Of a stretch of DNA of 64,000 bases, positions 1-9,122 are shown one piece after another. The position numbers and the translations under genes were made by a program. Source of the DNA: Streptomyces sclerotialus (GTDB lineage Bacteria; Actinomycetota; Actinomycetes; Streptomycetales; Streptomycetaceae); assembly GCA_000719105.1 (NCBI GenBank), contig JODX01000022.1, positions 1 through 64,000 on the forward strand, written 5' to 3'. Within the stretch, counting starts at the first letter, position 1. Every line of letters begins with the position of its first letter. Under the pieces are notes generated by a model. The model saw only the letters and a list, made by a program, of their open reading frames with translations. It was not told the origin of the DNA and did not search any database.

Positions 1-176
1 CCCCCGCACCCGCCCCCGCACCAGCCCCGGACGGCCCCCCGCGCCGGCCCCGGAGGAGCCACGCACCGGGCCGTGGTCCGGGTTGTCAGCGGGGCGGTCC
101 ACAATGGAGCCCGTCAGAACCCGTTCATGCCCCATGCCCCATGCCCCGGCAAGACTGTGAAGGAGCCGCAGCAGCG

Positions 177-2630
177 ATGGCCCGCCGCAGCACGAAGACC
201 CCGCCGCCCGAGGACGCGTACGAGGAGAAGATCCTCGACATCGACGTCGTCGACGAGATGCAGGGCTCCTTCCTGGAGTACGCCTACTCGGTCATCTACT
301 CCCGGGCCCTGCCGGACGCCCGCGACGGCCTCAAGCCGGTGCACCGCCGCATCGTCTACCAGATGAACGAGATGGGCCTGCGCCCCGAACGCGGCTACGT
401 GAAGTGCGCCCGCGTCGTCGGCGAGGTCATGGGCAAGCTGCACCCGCACGGCGACGCGTCGATCTACGACGCCCTGGTGCGCATGGCCCAGCCCTTCTCC
501 ATGCGCGTCCCCCTGGTCGACGGCCACGGCAACTTCGGCTCGCTGGGCAACGACGACCCGCCCGCGGCCATGCGGTACACCGAGTGCCGGATGGCCGAGG
601 CCACGAGCCTGATGACGGAGTCCATCGACGAGGACACGGTCGACTTCGGGCCCAACTACGACGGCCAGGAGCAGGAACCGGTCGCGCTGCCCGCCGCGTT
701 CCCGAACCTCCTGGTGAACGGCGCCTCGGGCATCGCCGTCGGCATGGCCACGAACATGCCGCCGCACAACCTGCGCGAGGTCATCGCGGCGGCCAGACAC
801 CTGATCCGCCACCCGAACGCGGACCTCGACGCCCTGATGAAGCACGTGCCCGGCCCGGACCTGCCCACAGGCGGCCGCATCGTCGGCCTCTCCGGCATCC
901 GGGACGCGTACGAGTCGGGCCGCGGCACCTTCAAGATCCGCGCCACGGTCACCGTGGAGGACGTGACGGCGCGCCGCAAGGGCCTCGTCATCACCGAGCT
1001 CCCCTTCGCCGTCGGCCCGGAGAAGGTGGTCTCCAAGATCAAGGACCTGGTGGGCTCGAAGAAACTCCAGGGCATCGCCGACGTCAAGGACCTCACGGAC
1101 CGCGAGCACGGCCTGCGCCTCGTCATCGAGATCAAGAACGGCTTCGTGCCGGAGGCGGTGCTCGAGCAGCTCTACAAGCTGACGCCGATGGAGGAGTCCT
1201 TCGGCATCAACAACGTGGCGCTGGTGGACGGCCAGCCGCTCACCCTGGGCCTCAAGGAACTCCTCGAGGTCTACCTGGACCACCGCTTCAACGTCGTACG
1301 GCGCCGCTCGGAGTTCCGCCGCGGCAAGAAGCGCGACCGTCTCCACCTGGTCGAGGGCCTCCTCACGGCCCTGGTGGACATCGACGAGGTCATCCGCCTG
1401 ATCCGCTCCAGCGACAACTCCGCCGAGGCCAAGCAGCGCCTGATGGAGCGCTTCTCCCTCTCGGAAATCCAGACCCAGTACATCCTGGACACCCCGCTGC
1501 GCCGGCTGACCAAGTTCGACCGCATCGAGCTGGAGGCGGAGAAGGACCGGCTCACCGCGGAGATCGAGGAGCTGACCCGGATCCTGGAGTCGGACGCGGA
1601 GCTGCGCAAGCTGGTCTCGGCCGAACTGGCCGCGGTGTCCAAGAAGTTCGGCACCGACCGGCGGACGCTGCTGCTGGAGTCGGGCGCCGCACCGGTCGCG
1701 CCCGTCCCGCTCCAGGTGGCGGACGACCCGTGCCGCGTCCTGCTGTCCTCGACGGGTCTGCTGGCCCGCACGGCCAACGGCGAGCCCTTCCCCGACACGA
1801 ACGCCAAGCGCGTCAAGCACGACGTGATCGTCTCGGCCGTCCCGGCGACGGCCCGCGGTGAGGTGGGCGTGGTGACGTCGACGGGCCGGCTCCTCCGGCT
1901 CAACGTGGTCGACCTGCCGCAGCTGCCTGAGTCGATGCCGTCGCCGAACCTCTCCGGCGGCGCGCCACTGGCCGAGTTCCTCTCCCTGGAGGACGACGAG
2001 ACGGTGATCTGCCTGACGACGCTCGACGAGTCGTCGCCGGGTCTGGCGATCGGCACCGAGCAGGGCGTGGTCAAGCGCGTGGTCCCCGACTACCCGTCCA
2101 ACAAGGAGGAGCTGGAGGTCATCACGCTCAAGGACGGCGACCGGATCGTCGGGGCGGCCGAGCTGCGCACGGGTGAGGAGGACCTGATCTTCATCACGGA
2201 CGACGCCCAGCTGCTGCGCTTCCAGGCCTCGCAGGTGCGCCCCCAGGGCCGTCCGGCGGGCGGCGTGGCGGGCATCAAGCTCTCCACGGGCGCCAAGGTG
2301 ATCTCCTTCACGGCGGTGGACCCGGCCGCGGACGCGGTGGTGTTCACGGTGGCCGGTTCCCGCGGCACCCTGGACGACTCGGTGCAGACCACGGCCAAGC
2401 TGACGCCGTTCGACCAGTACCCGCGCAAGGGCCGGGCCACCGGCGGTGTGCGCTGCCAGCGGTTCCTGAAGGGCGAGGACTGCCTGTCCCTGGCCTGGGC
2501 GGGCCCGGCACCGGCCAGGGCCGCGCAGAAGAACGGCACCCCGGTCCCGATGCCGGACCTCGACCCGCGCCGCGACGGCTCTGGCGTGTCCCTGGCGAAG
2601 ACGGTGTCGGTCGTCGCGGGACCGGTCTAG
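177..2630 (+). CDS. parC: DNA topoisomerase IV subunit A (ParC; GyrA-like)
   Basis: Breakage-reunion subunit of a type IIA topoisomerase that decatenates and relaxes DNA with ParE (encoded at 9123-11246). The predicted product is 817 residues. The N-terminal catalytic domain carries the HPHGD segment and the active-site Tyr in AAMRYTECR (about residue 134). A coiled-coil stretch follows, then a C-terminal beta-pinwheel from about residue 500. The ATG at 177 is chosen over an in-frame ATG at 141 because AGGAG at 161-165 is correctly spaced before it. The residue equivalent to E. coli GyrA Ser83 is Ala (about residue 94), while the acidic partner Asp98 is kept. The gene converges on the CobW-type gene, and the two stop codons overlap in a single CTAG. 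Being paired with a nearby parE, rather than lying next to a gyrB as gyrA usually does, supports ParC over GyrA. Confidence 0.93.
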   Translation: MARRSTKTPPPEDAYEEKILDIDVVDEMQGSFLEYAYSVIYSRALPDARDGLKPVHRRIVYQMNEMGLRPERGYVKCARVVGEVMGKLHPHGDASIYDALVRMAQPFSMRVPLVDGHGNFGSLGNDDPPAAMRYTECRMAEATSLMTESIDEDTVDFGPNYDGQEQEPVALPAAFPNLLVNGASGIAVGMATNMPPHNLREVIAAARHLIRHPNADLDALMKHVPGPDLPTGGRIVGLSGIRDAYESGRGTFKIRATVTVEDVTARRKGLVITELPFAVGPEKVVSKIKDLVGSKKLQGIADVKDLTDREHGLRLVIEIKNGFVPEAVLEQLYKLTPMEESFGINNVALVDGQPLTLGLKELLEVYLDHRFNVVRRRSEFRRGKKRDRLHLVEGLLTALVDIDEVIRLIRSSDNSAEAKQRLMERFSLSEIQTQYILDTPLRRLTKFDRIELEAEKDRLTAEIEELTRILESDAELRKLVSAELAAVSKKFGTDRRTLLLESGAAPVAPVPLQVADDPCRVLLSSTGLLARTANGEPFPDTNAKRVKHDVIVSAVPATARGEVGVVTSTGRLLRLNVVDLPQLPESMPSPNLSGGAPLAEFLSLEDDETVICLTTLDESSPGLAIGTEQGVVKRVVPDYPSNKEELEVITLKDGDRIVGAAELRTGEEDLIFITDDAQLLRFQASQVRPQGRPAGGVAGIKLSTGAKVISFTAVDPAADAVVFTVAGSRGTLDDSVQTTAKLTPFDQYPRKGRATGGVRCQRFLKGEDCLSLAWAGPAPARAAQKNGTPVPMPDLDPRRDGSGVSLAKTVSVVAGPV

Positions 2631-3748
2631 GCCTCGGGCGCCTCGTTCCCGGCCTCCCCGCCGGGGTCCGGTACGTAGCGGAGGACGCCCCACATGCCGT
2701 GCTCGTCGGCGTGGGGGGCGTCGTCCCTGCACCCGTTCAGCTCCTCGGCGAGCGCGGCGGAGTCGATCCCGGACCCGATGAGGACGAGCTGCGTGAGACG
2801 GGGCTCTCCGGGCGCCCAGGGCTCCGGGTAGAAGCGCAGGAACCTTCCGACGGCGTGCACGGCGTACCGGTTGCCCCGGTCGTGGGGCCCGAAGTCGACG
2901 TACCCCTTGATGCGGTAGAGCCCCTCTGGCCTGCTGTCCAGGAACTTCATCAGCCGCCGGGGGTCCATCGGCACCTCGGAAGTGAAGGACAGGCTGTCGT
3001 ACGCCGTGTGCAGGTGCCCGGCGTGGCCGGGTTCGGCGGCCTCCTCGCCGTCCCCGGTGTGATCGTGCAGGTCGTCGAAGGAGAGCTGTCCGATGCGCTC
3101 CTCGCTGGGCCTGCAGTCGAAGAGGAACCCCGGATCGACACGGCCGTACGTGGCGGGCACCACGGCCGCATGCTCGCCGAGCGACCGGACGAGCGTCAGC
3201 ACCCGCTCCTCGTCGTCCGTCCGGTCCAGCTTGTTGACGACGACGAGATCGGCGAGGGCCAGATGCCGGTCGATCTCGGGGTGCTTCGCACGGGTGGCGT
3301 CGAACTCGGCGGCGTCGACCACCTCGACGAGCCCTCCGTAGACGACCCCGGGATGCTCGCTGGCGAGCACCATCCGCACGAGCTCCTGCGGCTCGGCGAG
3401 CCCGCTGGCCTCGATGACGATCACATCGATACGGGCCTCGGGACGGGCGAGCCGCTCCAGGTACGAGTCCAGCTCACCGACGTCGACGGCGCAGCACAGA
3501 CATCCGTTTCCGAGGGACAGGGTGGAGTCACCGAGCGCTCCCGCGACGGCCATGGCATCGATCTCGATGGCACCGAAGTCGTTGACGATGGCACCGATAC
3601 GGCTGCCCCCGCTGCGGTGCAGCAGATGGTTGAGCAGGGTGGTCTTGCCCGAACCGAGGAACCCGGCGAGCACGACGACCGGGATCTGCCGCTGCGGGAC
3701 ACGCGGCGCCGTGCTCGGCCGGCCCTGCCTGCTCGACTGGTTCAACAC
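2627..3748 (-). CDS. CobW/COG0523-family GTP-binding protein (putative metal chaperone)
   Basis: G3E-family GTPase of 373 residues, related to CobW and the zinc chaperone group. Visible motifs are the P-loop GFLGSGKTTLL near residue 30, the metal-binding CxCC motif (GCLCCAV) about 45 residues later, a Walker B-like VIVIEASGLAEP segment and the NKLD guanine motif. A CobW_C domain fills the last 100 residues. The frame stays open far upstream, but the GTG at 3748 is preceded at good distance by GGAGG, so it is taken as the start. A His/Asp/Glu-rich stretch (about residues 240-265) could help hold metal. No Zur-type palindrome was recognised upstream, so the metal cannot be named from sequence. 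The stop overlaps that of parC. Confidence 0.88.
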   Translation of the reverse strand: MLNQSSRQGRPSTAPRVPQRQIPVVVLAGFLGSGKTTLLNHLLHRSGGSRIGAIVNDFGAIEIDAMAVAGALGDSTLSLGNGCLCCAVDVGELDSYLERLARPEARIDVIVIEASGLAEPQELVRMVLASEHPGVVYGGLVEVVDAAEFDATRAKHPEIDRHLALADLVVVNKLDRTDDEERVLTLVRSLGEHAAVVPATYGRVDPGFLFDCRPSEERIGQLSFDDLHDHTGDGEEAAEPGHAGHLHTAYDSLSFTSEVPMDPRRLMKFLDSRPEGLYRIKGYVDFGPHDRGNRYAVHAVGRFLRFYPEPWAPGEPRLTQLVLIGSGIDSAALAEELNGCRDDAPHADEHGMWGVLRYVPDPGGEAGNEAPEA

Positions 3749-4116
3749 GTCCTTCCCTCCACCGGTGCGGGCACCGTCCGGCGCGCGGCCGGCCCACGAG
3801 GACGGCTCGTGAACCGGTGCGCGTCGGCCCGCGGTCGGCTGTCGTTCGCTACGGCCAATGAGTGCCGGCCCAGGATACGAGCGGCCGGACACGCCACGAG
3901 AGGAAGGGCGCGGTGACGGAGCGCTCGCCGGCGGCACAGCGCGACACACGACTGTGCGACCCGGAGTACCCCCCGTGCGCCTCCTTCTCCGCCCTCCCGG
4001 CCGCCCGGCTGCGCCCCGCCACACTGGAGGACGGCAAGCGCACCGCCGCCGTCGCCGGTTCTCCGCCCGATGCGCGTCCGACGACCGGCGGACGGGCGCC
4101 CGATCCGGGGGTTGAC

Positions 4117-4683
4117 ATGGCCACTAAAAGTACCGCGTCGCGGCGGACGGGCCCCGCCGCCGCGATGGGCATAGGCGTCATCGCGGGCGTTCTCGTCGCC
4201 AGGGTGCTGCAGCACCGCGCGCTGGAAGCGCTGCACCTGCGGCTGGCGCAGCTGGAGCACACCGCCCACACCCAGCGCCACACCAACCTGGCCCACCAGC
4301 AGCGACTGCACTGGGAACTGCTGAGCAAGGCCATCGACGACCCCGAACTGGCCGAGGTTCTCGACCTGTACGAGACACCGGTCTCGCCCAAGCAGCGCCG
4401 GCAGTACCTGTTCGCCAACGCGCTCTACACCAACCTGCTGTTCAACTACCGCATCGGCAACATCAGCCACGAGGAGTTCTTCAAGCACGTGCGCGGGTTC
4501 CTGCAGAACCCCGCCGTCCGGGAGTACTGGTACGCCACCCGGCAGCAGCGCGCGAGCCTCGCGGACACCGAAGAAGCGGAGCTCGGACAGATGGTCGACG
4601 ATCTGCTGCAGCAACTGGAGGAGGCGGATACCGAGGAGTGGTGGGTGGTGGGGGAACCACCGGCCGACGACGGCGACGGATAA
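4117..4683 (+). CDS. DUF6082-type membrane-anchored protein
   Basis: Protein of 188 residues of unknown function, resembling the actinobacterial DUF6082 family. A short basic N-terminus is followed by one transmembrane helix (about residues 17-33). The rest is a mostly helical cytoplasmic part with coiled-coil character (LRLAQLEHTAHTQRHTNLAH) and the family-like stretch YLFANALYTNLLFNYRIG. The C-terminus is acidic. The frame is open back to 3862, but the composition upstream of the ATG at 4117 is not protein-like and the family begins just before the membrane helix. The ribosome-binding site is weak. Relatives often lie near helix-turn-helix/DUF397 pairs; none is present here. Confidence 0.7.
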   Translation: MATKSTASRRTGPAAAMGIGVIAGVLVARVLQHRALEALHLRLAQLEHTAHTQRHTNLAHQQRLHWELLSKAIDDPELAEVLDLYETPVSPKQRRQYLFANALYTNLLFNYRIGNISHEEFFKHVRGFLQNPAVREYWYATRQQRASLADTEEAELGQMVDDLLQQLEEADTEEWWVVGEPPADDGDG

Positions 4684-4949
4684 CGGCGCAAAACCGTTTC
4701 GCTTACCGTCGGGTCCACGGGTAAGCTCCGGCCTCTCGAATCACTCTTGAGTGTGAAAAAACGTGGCCCGGCGTAACCGATCGCCAACCGAGTCGTTAGG
4801 TCAGCGGGTTGACCTTGCGCAACCGCGCATGGACGACCGCCACGAGATTCGTCGCTCCATCCGCCGGTGGTCTAGGCAGCTCACAGGGATGCACGTGGCA
4901 CATCGCAGCTGTGATCAGGCGCGTGCTTGAGACCAGAGGGATATCAACA

Positions 4950-5189
4950 GTGAGCCAGATCATTCGCCGTCTCGGTGTACCTCCGTGCGATCGAGGCAGC
5001 ACCTCCGGGGCGACCTGCCCGGACATCTTCGAGTTGGCGGACGGGAACTTCGCCGTCATCGGTACGGACGTCACCGCCTCGCTCGACTCCCATCTGCCCG
5101 ACGATGCCGCCCGAGCCGACTACGAGCGCATCGTGGTCATCTCGCGCGAGACCCTGGTGAAGGCCAAGGCCGACATCCCCGACGTATGA
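4950..5189 (+). CDS. Small conserved Streptomyces protein, function unknown
   Basis: Seventy-nine residues starting at a GTG (VSQIIRRLGVPPCDRG). The central motif is GATCPDIFELADGNFAVIGTD, with two cysteines (CDRG and TCPD), and the C-terminus is LVKAKADIPDV. I recognise it as a short protein recurring in Streptomyces, often near regulatory gene clusters, but no function is known to me. The open frame extends upstream to 4809; that portion looks non-coding. AGAGGG lies about ten bases before the GTG. A strong hairpin terminator follows at 5272-5314. Confidence 0.6.
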   Translation: MSQIIRRLGVPPCDRGSTSGATCPDIFELADGNFAVIGTDVTASLDSHLPDDAARADYERIVVISRETLVKAKADIPDV

Positions 5190-5271
5190 GCGGGGCCCGC
5201 GGCCGGTAGCCGGAGGCGCAGCCGAGCATCATGGCGCCTCCCCGCAGCCGGGCACATTCGCATGTGCGTCG

Positions 5272-5314
5272 CGGCCGGGTGGTGAGCGGTCAACCACCGC
5301 TCACCGCCCGGCCG
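5272..5314 (+). terminator. Hairpin terminator after the 79-residue gene
   Basis: Arms of 19 bases (5272-5290 and 5296-5314) pair with only one G-U wobble around a five-base loop. The hairpin lies 83 bases downstream of the small gene's stop. The remaining bases of the 328-base gap 5190-5517 hold no gene that I can support, only this hairpin and the iron box at its right end. Confidence 0.75.
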
Positions 5315-5498
5315 TTCCCTTCCGGTCACATACTCCTCCAGGAGCCCCGCCCCGTTCGTCACGGGAGCGCGCCACCTCCCGCGAGGTCATCACGCACAGC
5401 ACCCCTCCGATGACGCTGAGCGCTTCACGCCCGGCGTACGCCATCGATGCGCCGTAAATGCGCCCCTTTGGCCCAACCGGAAGCCCCGGAGGGGCAAG

Positions 5499-5517
5499 TC
5501 AGGTTAGGCTCACCTCC
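5499..5517 (+). promoter_or_regulatory. Iron box (DmdR1/IdeR-type operator)
   Basis: TCAGGTTAGGCTCACCTCC closely matches the actinobacterial iron-box consensus TTAGGTTAGGCTAACCTAA. Its last base directly abuts the GTG start of the following gene. This placement implies iron-dependent repression by a DtxR-family regulator and, together with the absence of a ribosome-binding site, a leaderless or very short leader transcript. Confidence 0.82.
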
Positions 5518-6456
5518 GTGACTATGTGCACGACCGCGTCGCGGCACTTCGACGAGCCCCTGGCGGGGACCGCGGCCAGCGCGAGGACCTGGCTGCTGGT
5601 GGAACAGCCGGGTCCCTGGGGCGCGAAAGCGCTGACGTCGAGCCATCTGGACCCGGCGCTCGGCCGGGCCCTCGAAGCCGCCGCGAAGAACACCGGCGTA
5701 CGCGTCGCGCTCATCCGCCGTTCCGGCCGCCACGCGGACCGCCGCAACGTACGCGAACGACATGTGTACGCGGCCCACACCGTGCCCGGGAACATATGGC
5801 TGCGCAGCGCCACCACGACCGCCCCCGAGCGGCTCCTCGACCTCGATTTCGCCGCACTCGGCAGTGGCCGGCACCACACCTTCGACGCGATTCTCCATGG
5901 CCGCCCGCACACAGGTGACCCACTGGCGCTCGTCTGCACCAACGGCAAGCGCGACCGCTGCTGCGCTCTCCTCGGCCGGCCGCTCGCCGCCGAGCTGGCC
6001 GCCTCGGGGGTCGAGGGCGTCTGGGAGGTCACCCACCTGGGCGGCCACCGGTTCTCGCCCACGGTGCTCGTCCTGCCGTCCGGGTACGCGTACGGCCGCG
6101 CCGAGGCACATCACGTCAAGGAGGTCCTCCAGGGCGTACGGGAAGGGCGGGTCGTCGTCGAGGGCTGCCGGGGCAGCTCCGCCTGGGAGCGCCCCGGGCA
6201 AGCCGCCGAGCTGGCGGTGCGCACGGCGGCGCGCGAGGCCACCGCGGAGGTGCTCACCGTCGTCCGCACGGACGGCGCGGCACCGCGCTGGGAAGTGACC
6301 GTCGCGCACGCCGACGGCCGGCAGTGGCATGTGGCCGTCACCCAGGGCGCCGCACTGCCGCCCCGGCCCGAGAGCTGCGGCTCGCCCCTCGGCTCCCCGG
6401 CCCGGATGGACGTCGTGTCCGTACGGGAGCTGACAGTGGCGGCACCCGCGTACTGA
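5518..6456 (+). CDS. Sucrase/ferredoxin-like family protein, iron regulated
   Basis: Protein of 312 residues of the Suc_Fer-like family, whose C-terminal half has a thioredoxin-like [2Fe-2S] ferredoxin fold. The cluster region is recognisable: LVCTNGKRDRCCALLGRPL with cysteines near residues 138-147, followed by THLGGHRFSPTVLVLPSG. The start is the GTG at 5518, immediately after the iron box; an ATG two codons later is equally possible. No Shine-Dalgarno sequence precedes either, so a leaderless message is likely. Iron control fits a role in iron or siderophore metabolism, for example as a redox partner in ferric-siderophore reduction, but that is inference. It appears to be transcribed alone. 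Confidence 0.85.
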   Translation: MTMCTTASRHFDEPLAGTAASARTWLLVEQPGPWGAKALTSSHLDPALGRALEAAAKNTGVRVALIRRSGRHADRRNVRERHVYAAHTVPGNIWLRSATTTAPERLLDLDFAALGSGRHHTFDAILHGRPHTGDPLALVCTNGKRDRCCALLGRPLAAELAASGVEGVWEVTHLGGHRFSPTVLVLPSGYAYGRAEAHHVKEVLQGVREGRVVVEGCRGSSAWERPGQAAELAVRTAAREATAEVLTVVRTDGAAPRWEVTVAHADGRQWHVAVTQGAALPPRPESCGSPLGSPARMDVVSVRELTVAAPAY

Positions 6457-6548
6457 GGCTACGCGCACGGGGCCACACGCGCCGCCTTGCCCGCCACACG
6501 GTCGCCCACCCGGCTCCGCCGCCCGCGTGACGTCGTAACGTCGTACGC

Positions 6549-8279
6549 ATGAGCTCCACTCCCCCCGCACGCCGCTTGCGTCTCGGCATGCCGCGGCGGG
6601 TGTTCTCTCAGGTGCTGCTGATGCAGGTGGCCATCGCCGCGGGAGTCGCCGTCCTCGCCACCGGGCTGTTCCTCGCACCGCTCAGCGACCAGCTGGACGA
6701 CCAGGCCATGCGCCGCGCCCTCGCCATCGCGCAGACCGCGGCCGCCCAGCCGCAGCTCGCCGCGGACCTCGCCGCGTCGGAGCCGTCCGCCGGCGGGCCC
6801 GTGCAGGCGGAGGCCGAGCGGATCCGCGAGGCCAGCGGGGCCGAGTACGTCGTGGTGATGAACAGGGACGGCGTGCGCTGGTCCCACACGGACCCGCAGC
6901 AGATCGGCGAGACCGTCTCGACCGACCCGAGCGAGGCCCTGGCAGGACGCGAGGTCATGGAGATCGACGAGGGCACCCTGGGCCGCTCGGCCCGCGGCAA
7001 GGTGCCGCTGCGCGACGCCGGCGGCGGGATCGTCGGCGCGGTCTCGGTCGGGATCGAGTACGACAGCGTGCGGGCCCGGCTGATCCACGCCGTCCCGGGG
7101 CTGTTCGCCTACGCCGGTGCCGCCCTCGCCATCGGTGCGCTGGCCGCGTACCTGATCTCCCGGCGCGTCCAGCGGCAGACCCGGGACCTGGCCTTCTCCG
7201 ATATCTCGGCGCTGCTGGCGGAGCGCGAGGCGATGCTGCACGGCATCCGGGAGGGCGTGGTCGCCCTGGACCGCGGCGGCCGCGTACGGCTGCTCAACGA
7301 CGAGGCACGGCGACTGCTGGACATCGGTGACGAAGCCGTCGGCCGGACCCTCGACGAGGCACTCGGCGCCGGCCGGACGACCGATGTGCTGGCCGGCCGC
7401 GTCACCGGCACCGATCTGCTCACCGTCCGGGGTCGGCGCGTCCTGGTCGCCAACCGCATGCCCACCGGCGACGGGGGCGCCGTCGCGACCCTGCGCGACC
7501 GCACCGAGCTGGAGCAGCTCGGACGCGAACTCGACTCCACCCGAGGCCTGATCGACGCCCTGCGCGCACAGGACCACGAACACGCCAACCGGATGCACAC
7601 CCTCCTGGGGCTGCTCGAACTCCGGCTGTACGACGAGGCCGCGGAGTTCGTCGGTGAGGTGGTCGGCGACCACAGGACGACCGCGGAGCAGATCACGGAA
7701 AGGATCCACGATCCGCTGCTCGCCGCGCTGCTCGTCGGGAAGGCCACCGTCGCGGCCGAACGCGGGGTGGCCCTGTCACTGTCGGCCGGGACCCTGCTGC
7801 CCGACCGGCTGATCGACCCGAGAGGGCTGGTCACCGTCGTCGGCAACCTCGTCGACAACGCGCTCGACGCGGCGGCCGGTGCCCCGCACGCGCGCGTGGA
7901 GGTCGAACTGCGCACCGAGGGGCGTACGGCGGTCCTCGCGGTGCGGGACAACGGCCCCGGCATCCCGGCCGGACAGCGCGAGCTGGTCTTCACGGAGGGC
8001 TGGTCCACCAAGGAGCCGCCCGCCCACGGCAAGCGGGGCATCGGCCTGTCTTTGGTGCGCCGGCTCGCCGAACGGCAGGGAGGCAGCGCCCGGGCCACGG
8101 AGGCGGAGGGCGGGGGCGCGGAGTTCACCGTCGTCCTGCCGGAGGCACTGACGGCACCGGGACAGGGCTCCCCGGACCCGGGACCCGGCGACCGGCCGGC
8201 GTCGGAGCGGGTCACCGGAGCGGACCCCGCACAGGAAGCCGGCAGCGTCGCCGCAGCCACCGAGAAGGAGTCGCGATGA
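6549..8279 (+). CDS. CitA/DcuS-type sensor histidine kinase
   Basis: Membrane sensor kinase of 576 residues. Order of parts: transmembrane helix 1 (about 20-43), extracytoplasmic PAS-like sensor (44-175), helix 2 (182-204), cytoplasmic PAS (about 215-320), a Spo0B-like dimerisation helix with phospho-acceptor His343 in RAQDHEHANRMH, and a C-terminal HATPase (NLVDNALDAA, then DNGPGIP). This architecture is that of citrate/C4-dicarboxylate sensors, so a carboxylate ligand is likely, but no transporter gene adjoins it. The stop overlaps the start of the response regulator (ATGA), showing translational coupling. No Shine-Dalgarno is visible before the ATG. Confidence 0.9.
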   Translation: MSSTPPARRLRLGMPRRVFSQVLLMQVAIAAGVAVLATGLFLAPLSDQLDDQAMRRALAIAQTAAAQPQLAADLAASEPSAGGPVQAEAERIREASGAEYVVVMNRDGVRWSHTDPQQIGETVSTDPSEALAGREVMEIDEGTLGRSARGKVPLRDAGGGIVGAVSVGIEYDSVRARLIHAVPGLFAYAGAALAIGALAAYLISRRVQRQTRDLAFSDISALLAEREAMLHGIREGVVALDRGGRVRLLNDEARRLLDIGDEAVGRTLDEALGAGRTTDVLAGRVTGTDLLTVRGRRVLVANRMPTGDGGAVATLRDRTELEQLGRELDSTRGLIDALRAQDHEHANRMHTLLGLLELRLYDEAAEFVGEVVGDHRTTAEQITERIHDPLLAALLVGKATVAAERGVALSLSAGTLLPDRLIDPRGLVTVVGNLVDNALDAAAGAPHARVEVELRTEGRTAVLAVRDNGPGIPAGQRELVFTEGWSTKEPPAHGKRGIGLSLVRRLAERQGGSARATEAEGGGAEFTVVLPEALTAPGQGSPDPGPGDRPASERVTGADPAQEAGSVAAATEKESR

Positions 8280-8956
8280 TCGAGGTCCTGGTCGTGGACG
8301 ACGACCCACGGGTCGCGAAGGTCAACGCCGCCTACGTGGCCAAGGTGCCCGGGTTCCATGTCGCGGGCGAGGCCCACAACGCGGCGGAGGCACTACGGCA
8401 GTCCGAGACGCTGCCCCGCCTGGATCTCGTCCTCATGGATCACTACCTGCCCGACCGCACAGGGCTCGAGGTCGTACGGGAGATGCGGCGGCGCGGCCTC
8501 CAGGCCGACGTGATCATGGTGACGGCGGCCCGCGACGTCTCGACCGTCCAGGCCGCCATGCGCCAGGGCGCGCTCCAGTACCTGGTCAAACCGTTCGCCT
8601 TCGCGGGCCTGCGCGCCAAGCTGGAGGCGTACGCGGAGCTGCGCCGTACGCTCGACGGCGGCGGCGAGGCCGAGCAGGTCGAGGTGGACCGCATCTTCGG
8701 GGCCCTCTCGGCGGGCGGGGAGCCCGATCTGCCCAAGGGCCACTCGGCGGCGACCACGGAGCTCGTACGCCGGGCCCTGATGGCGGCCGGAGGCCCGCTG
8801 TCGGCCCAGGAGATCGCCGAACGGACCGGCCTGAGCCGCCAGACCGCCCAGCGCTACCTGAAGCTCCTGGAACGCACGGGCCGGGCCAGACTGACCCTCA
8901 GATACGGCGACGCCGGCCGCCCGGAACACCGCTACGAGTGGTCCACGCGCGCGTAA
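8276..8956 (+). CDS. CitB/DcuR-type response regulator
   Basis: Response regulator of 226 residues. The receiver domain has the acidic pocket (VDDDP), phospho-acceptor Asp55 in LVLMDHYLPD, and the conserved Lys in YLVKPFAF. A C-terminal helix-turn-helix (LSAQEIAERTGLSRQTAQRY) is typical of the CitB family. It overlaps the kinase gene by four bases and has a strong GAAGGAG ribosome site, so the pair is one operon ended by the hairpin at 8959-8992. Target genes are not evident in the window. Confidence 0.9.
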   Translation: MIEVLVVDDDPRVAKVNAAYVAKVPGFHVAGEAHNAAEALRQSETLPRLDLVLMDHYLPDRTGLEVVREMRRRGLQADVIMVTAARDVSTVQAAMRQGALQYLVKPFAFAGLRAKLEAYAELRRTLDGGGEAEQVEVDRIFGALSAGGEPDLPKGHSAATTELVRRALMAAGGPLSAQEIAERTGLSRQTAQRYLKLLERTGRARLTLRYGDAGRPEHRYEWSTRA

Positions 8957-8958
8957 CG

Positions 8959-8992
8959 ACATCCCCGCGCCCCTTCAGGGGCGCGGGGATGT
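8959..8992. terminator. Perfect 15-bp hairpin terminator
   Basis: ACATCCCCGCGCCCC (8959-8973) and its exact complement (8978-8992) flank a TTCA loop, three bases after the response-regulator stop. Being symmetric and lying between convergent genes, it may also stop transcripts leaving parE. Confidence 0.88.
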
Positions 8993-9000
8993 GTCTGATG

Positions 9001-9060
9001 TGCGGCTCCGCCGCGATGGGGGTCCCCCCTGTTCGAGCGCAGCCGAGAACTTGGGGGAGC
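9001..9060. repeat. Streptomyces interspersed hairpin repeat (candidate)
   Basis: GC-rich element with an imperfect hairpin at 9024-9057: CCCCC plus GTTC arms pair with GAAC plus GGGGG around GAGCGCAGCCGA. I recall very similar segments scattered between genes of many Streptomyces chromosomes. Within this window I noticed only this copy. It sits between the convergent response-regulator and parE genes. Confidence 0.5.
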
Positions 9061-9122
9061 GACCAGCCACAGCGAACCCGCACCCAGTCACCGGCCTTCC
9101 GACCGGGCACCCAGCGGAGCGC

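Noticed and set aside
114..2732. Very long open frame on the strand opposite parC
   Set aside because: Arg/Gly/Asp-rich translation with no domain. It is the expected shadow of a high-GC coding strand; parC is certain here.
3750..3900. Zur operator upstream of the CobW-type gene
   Set aside because: No TGAAAATGATTTTCA-like palindrome could be found.
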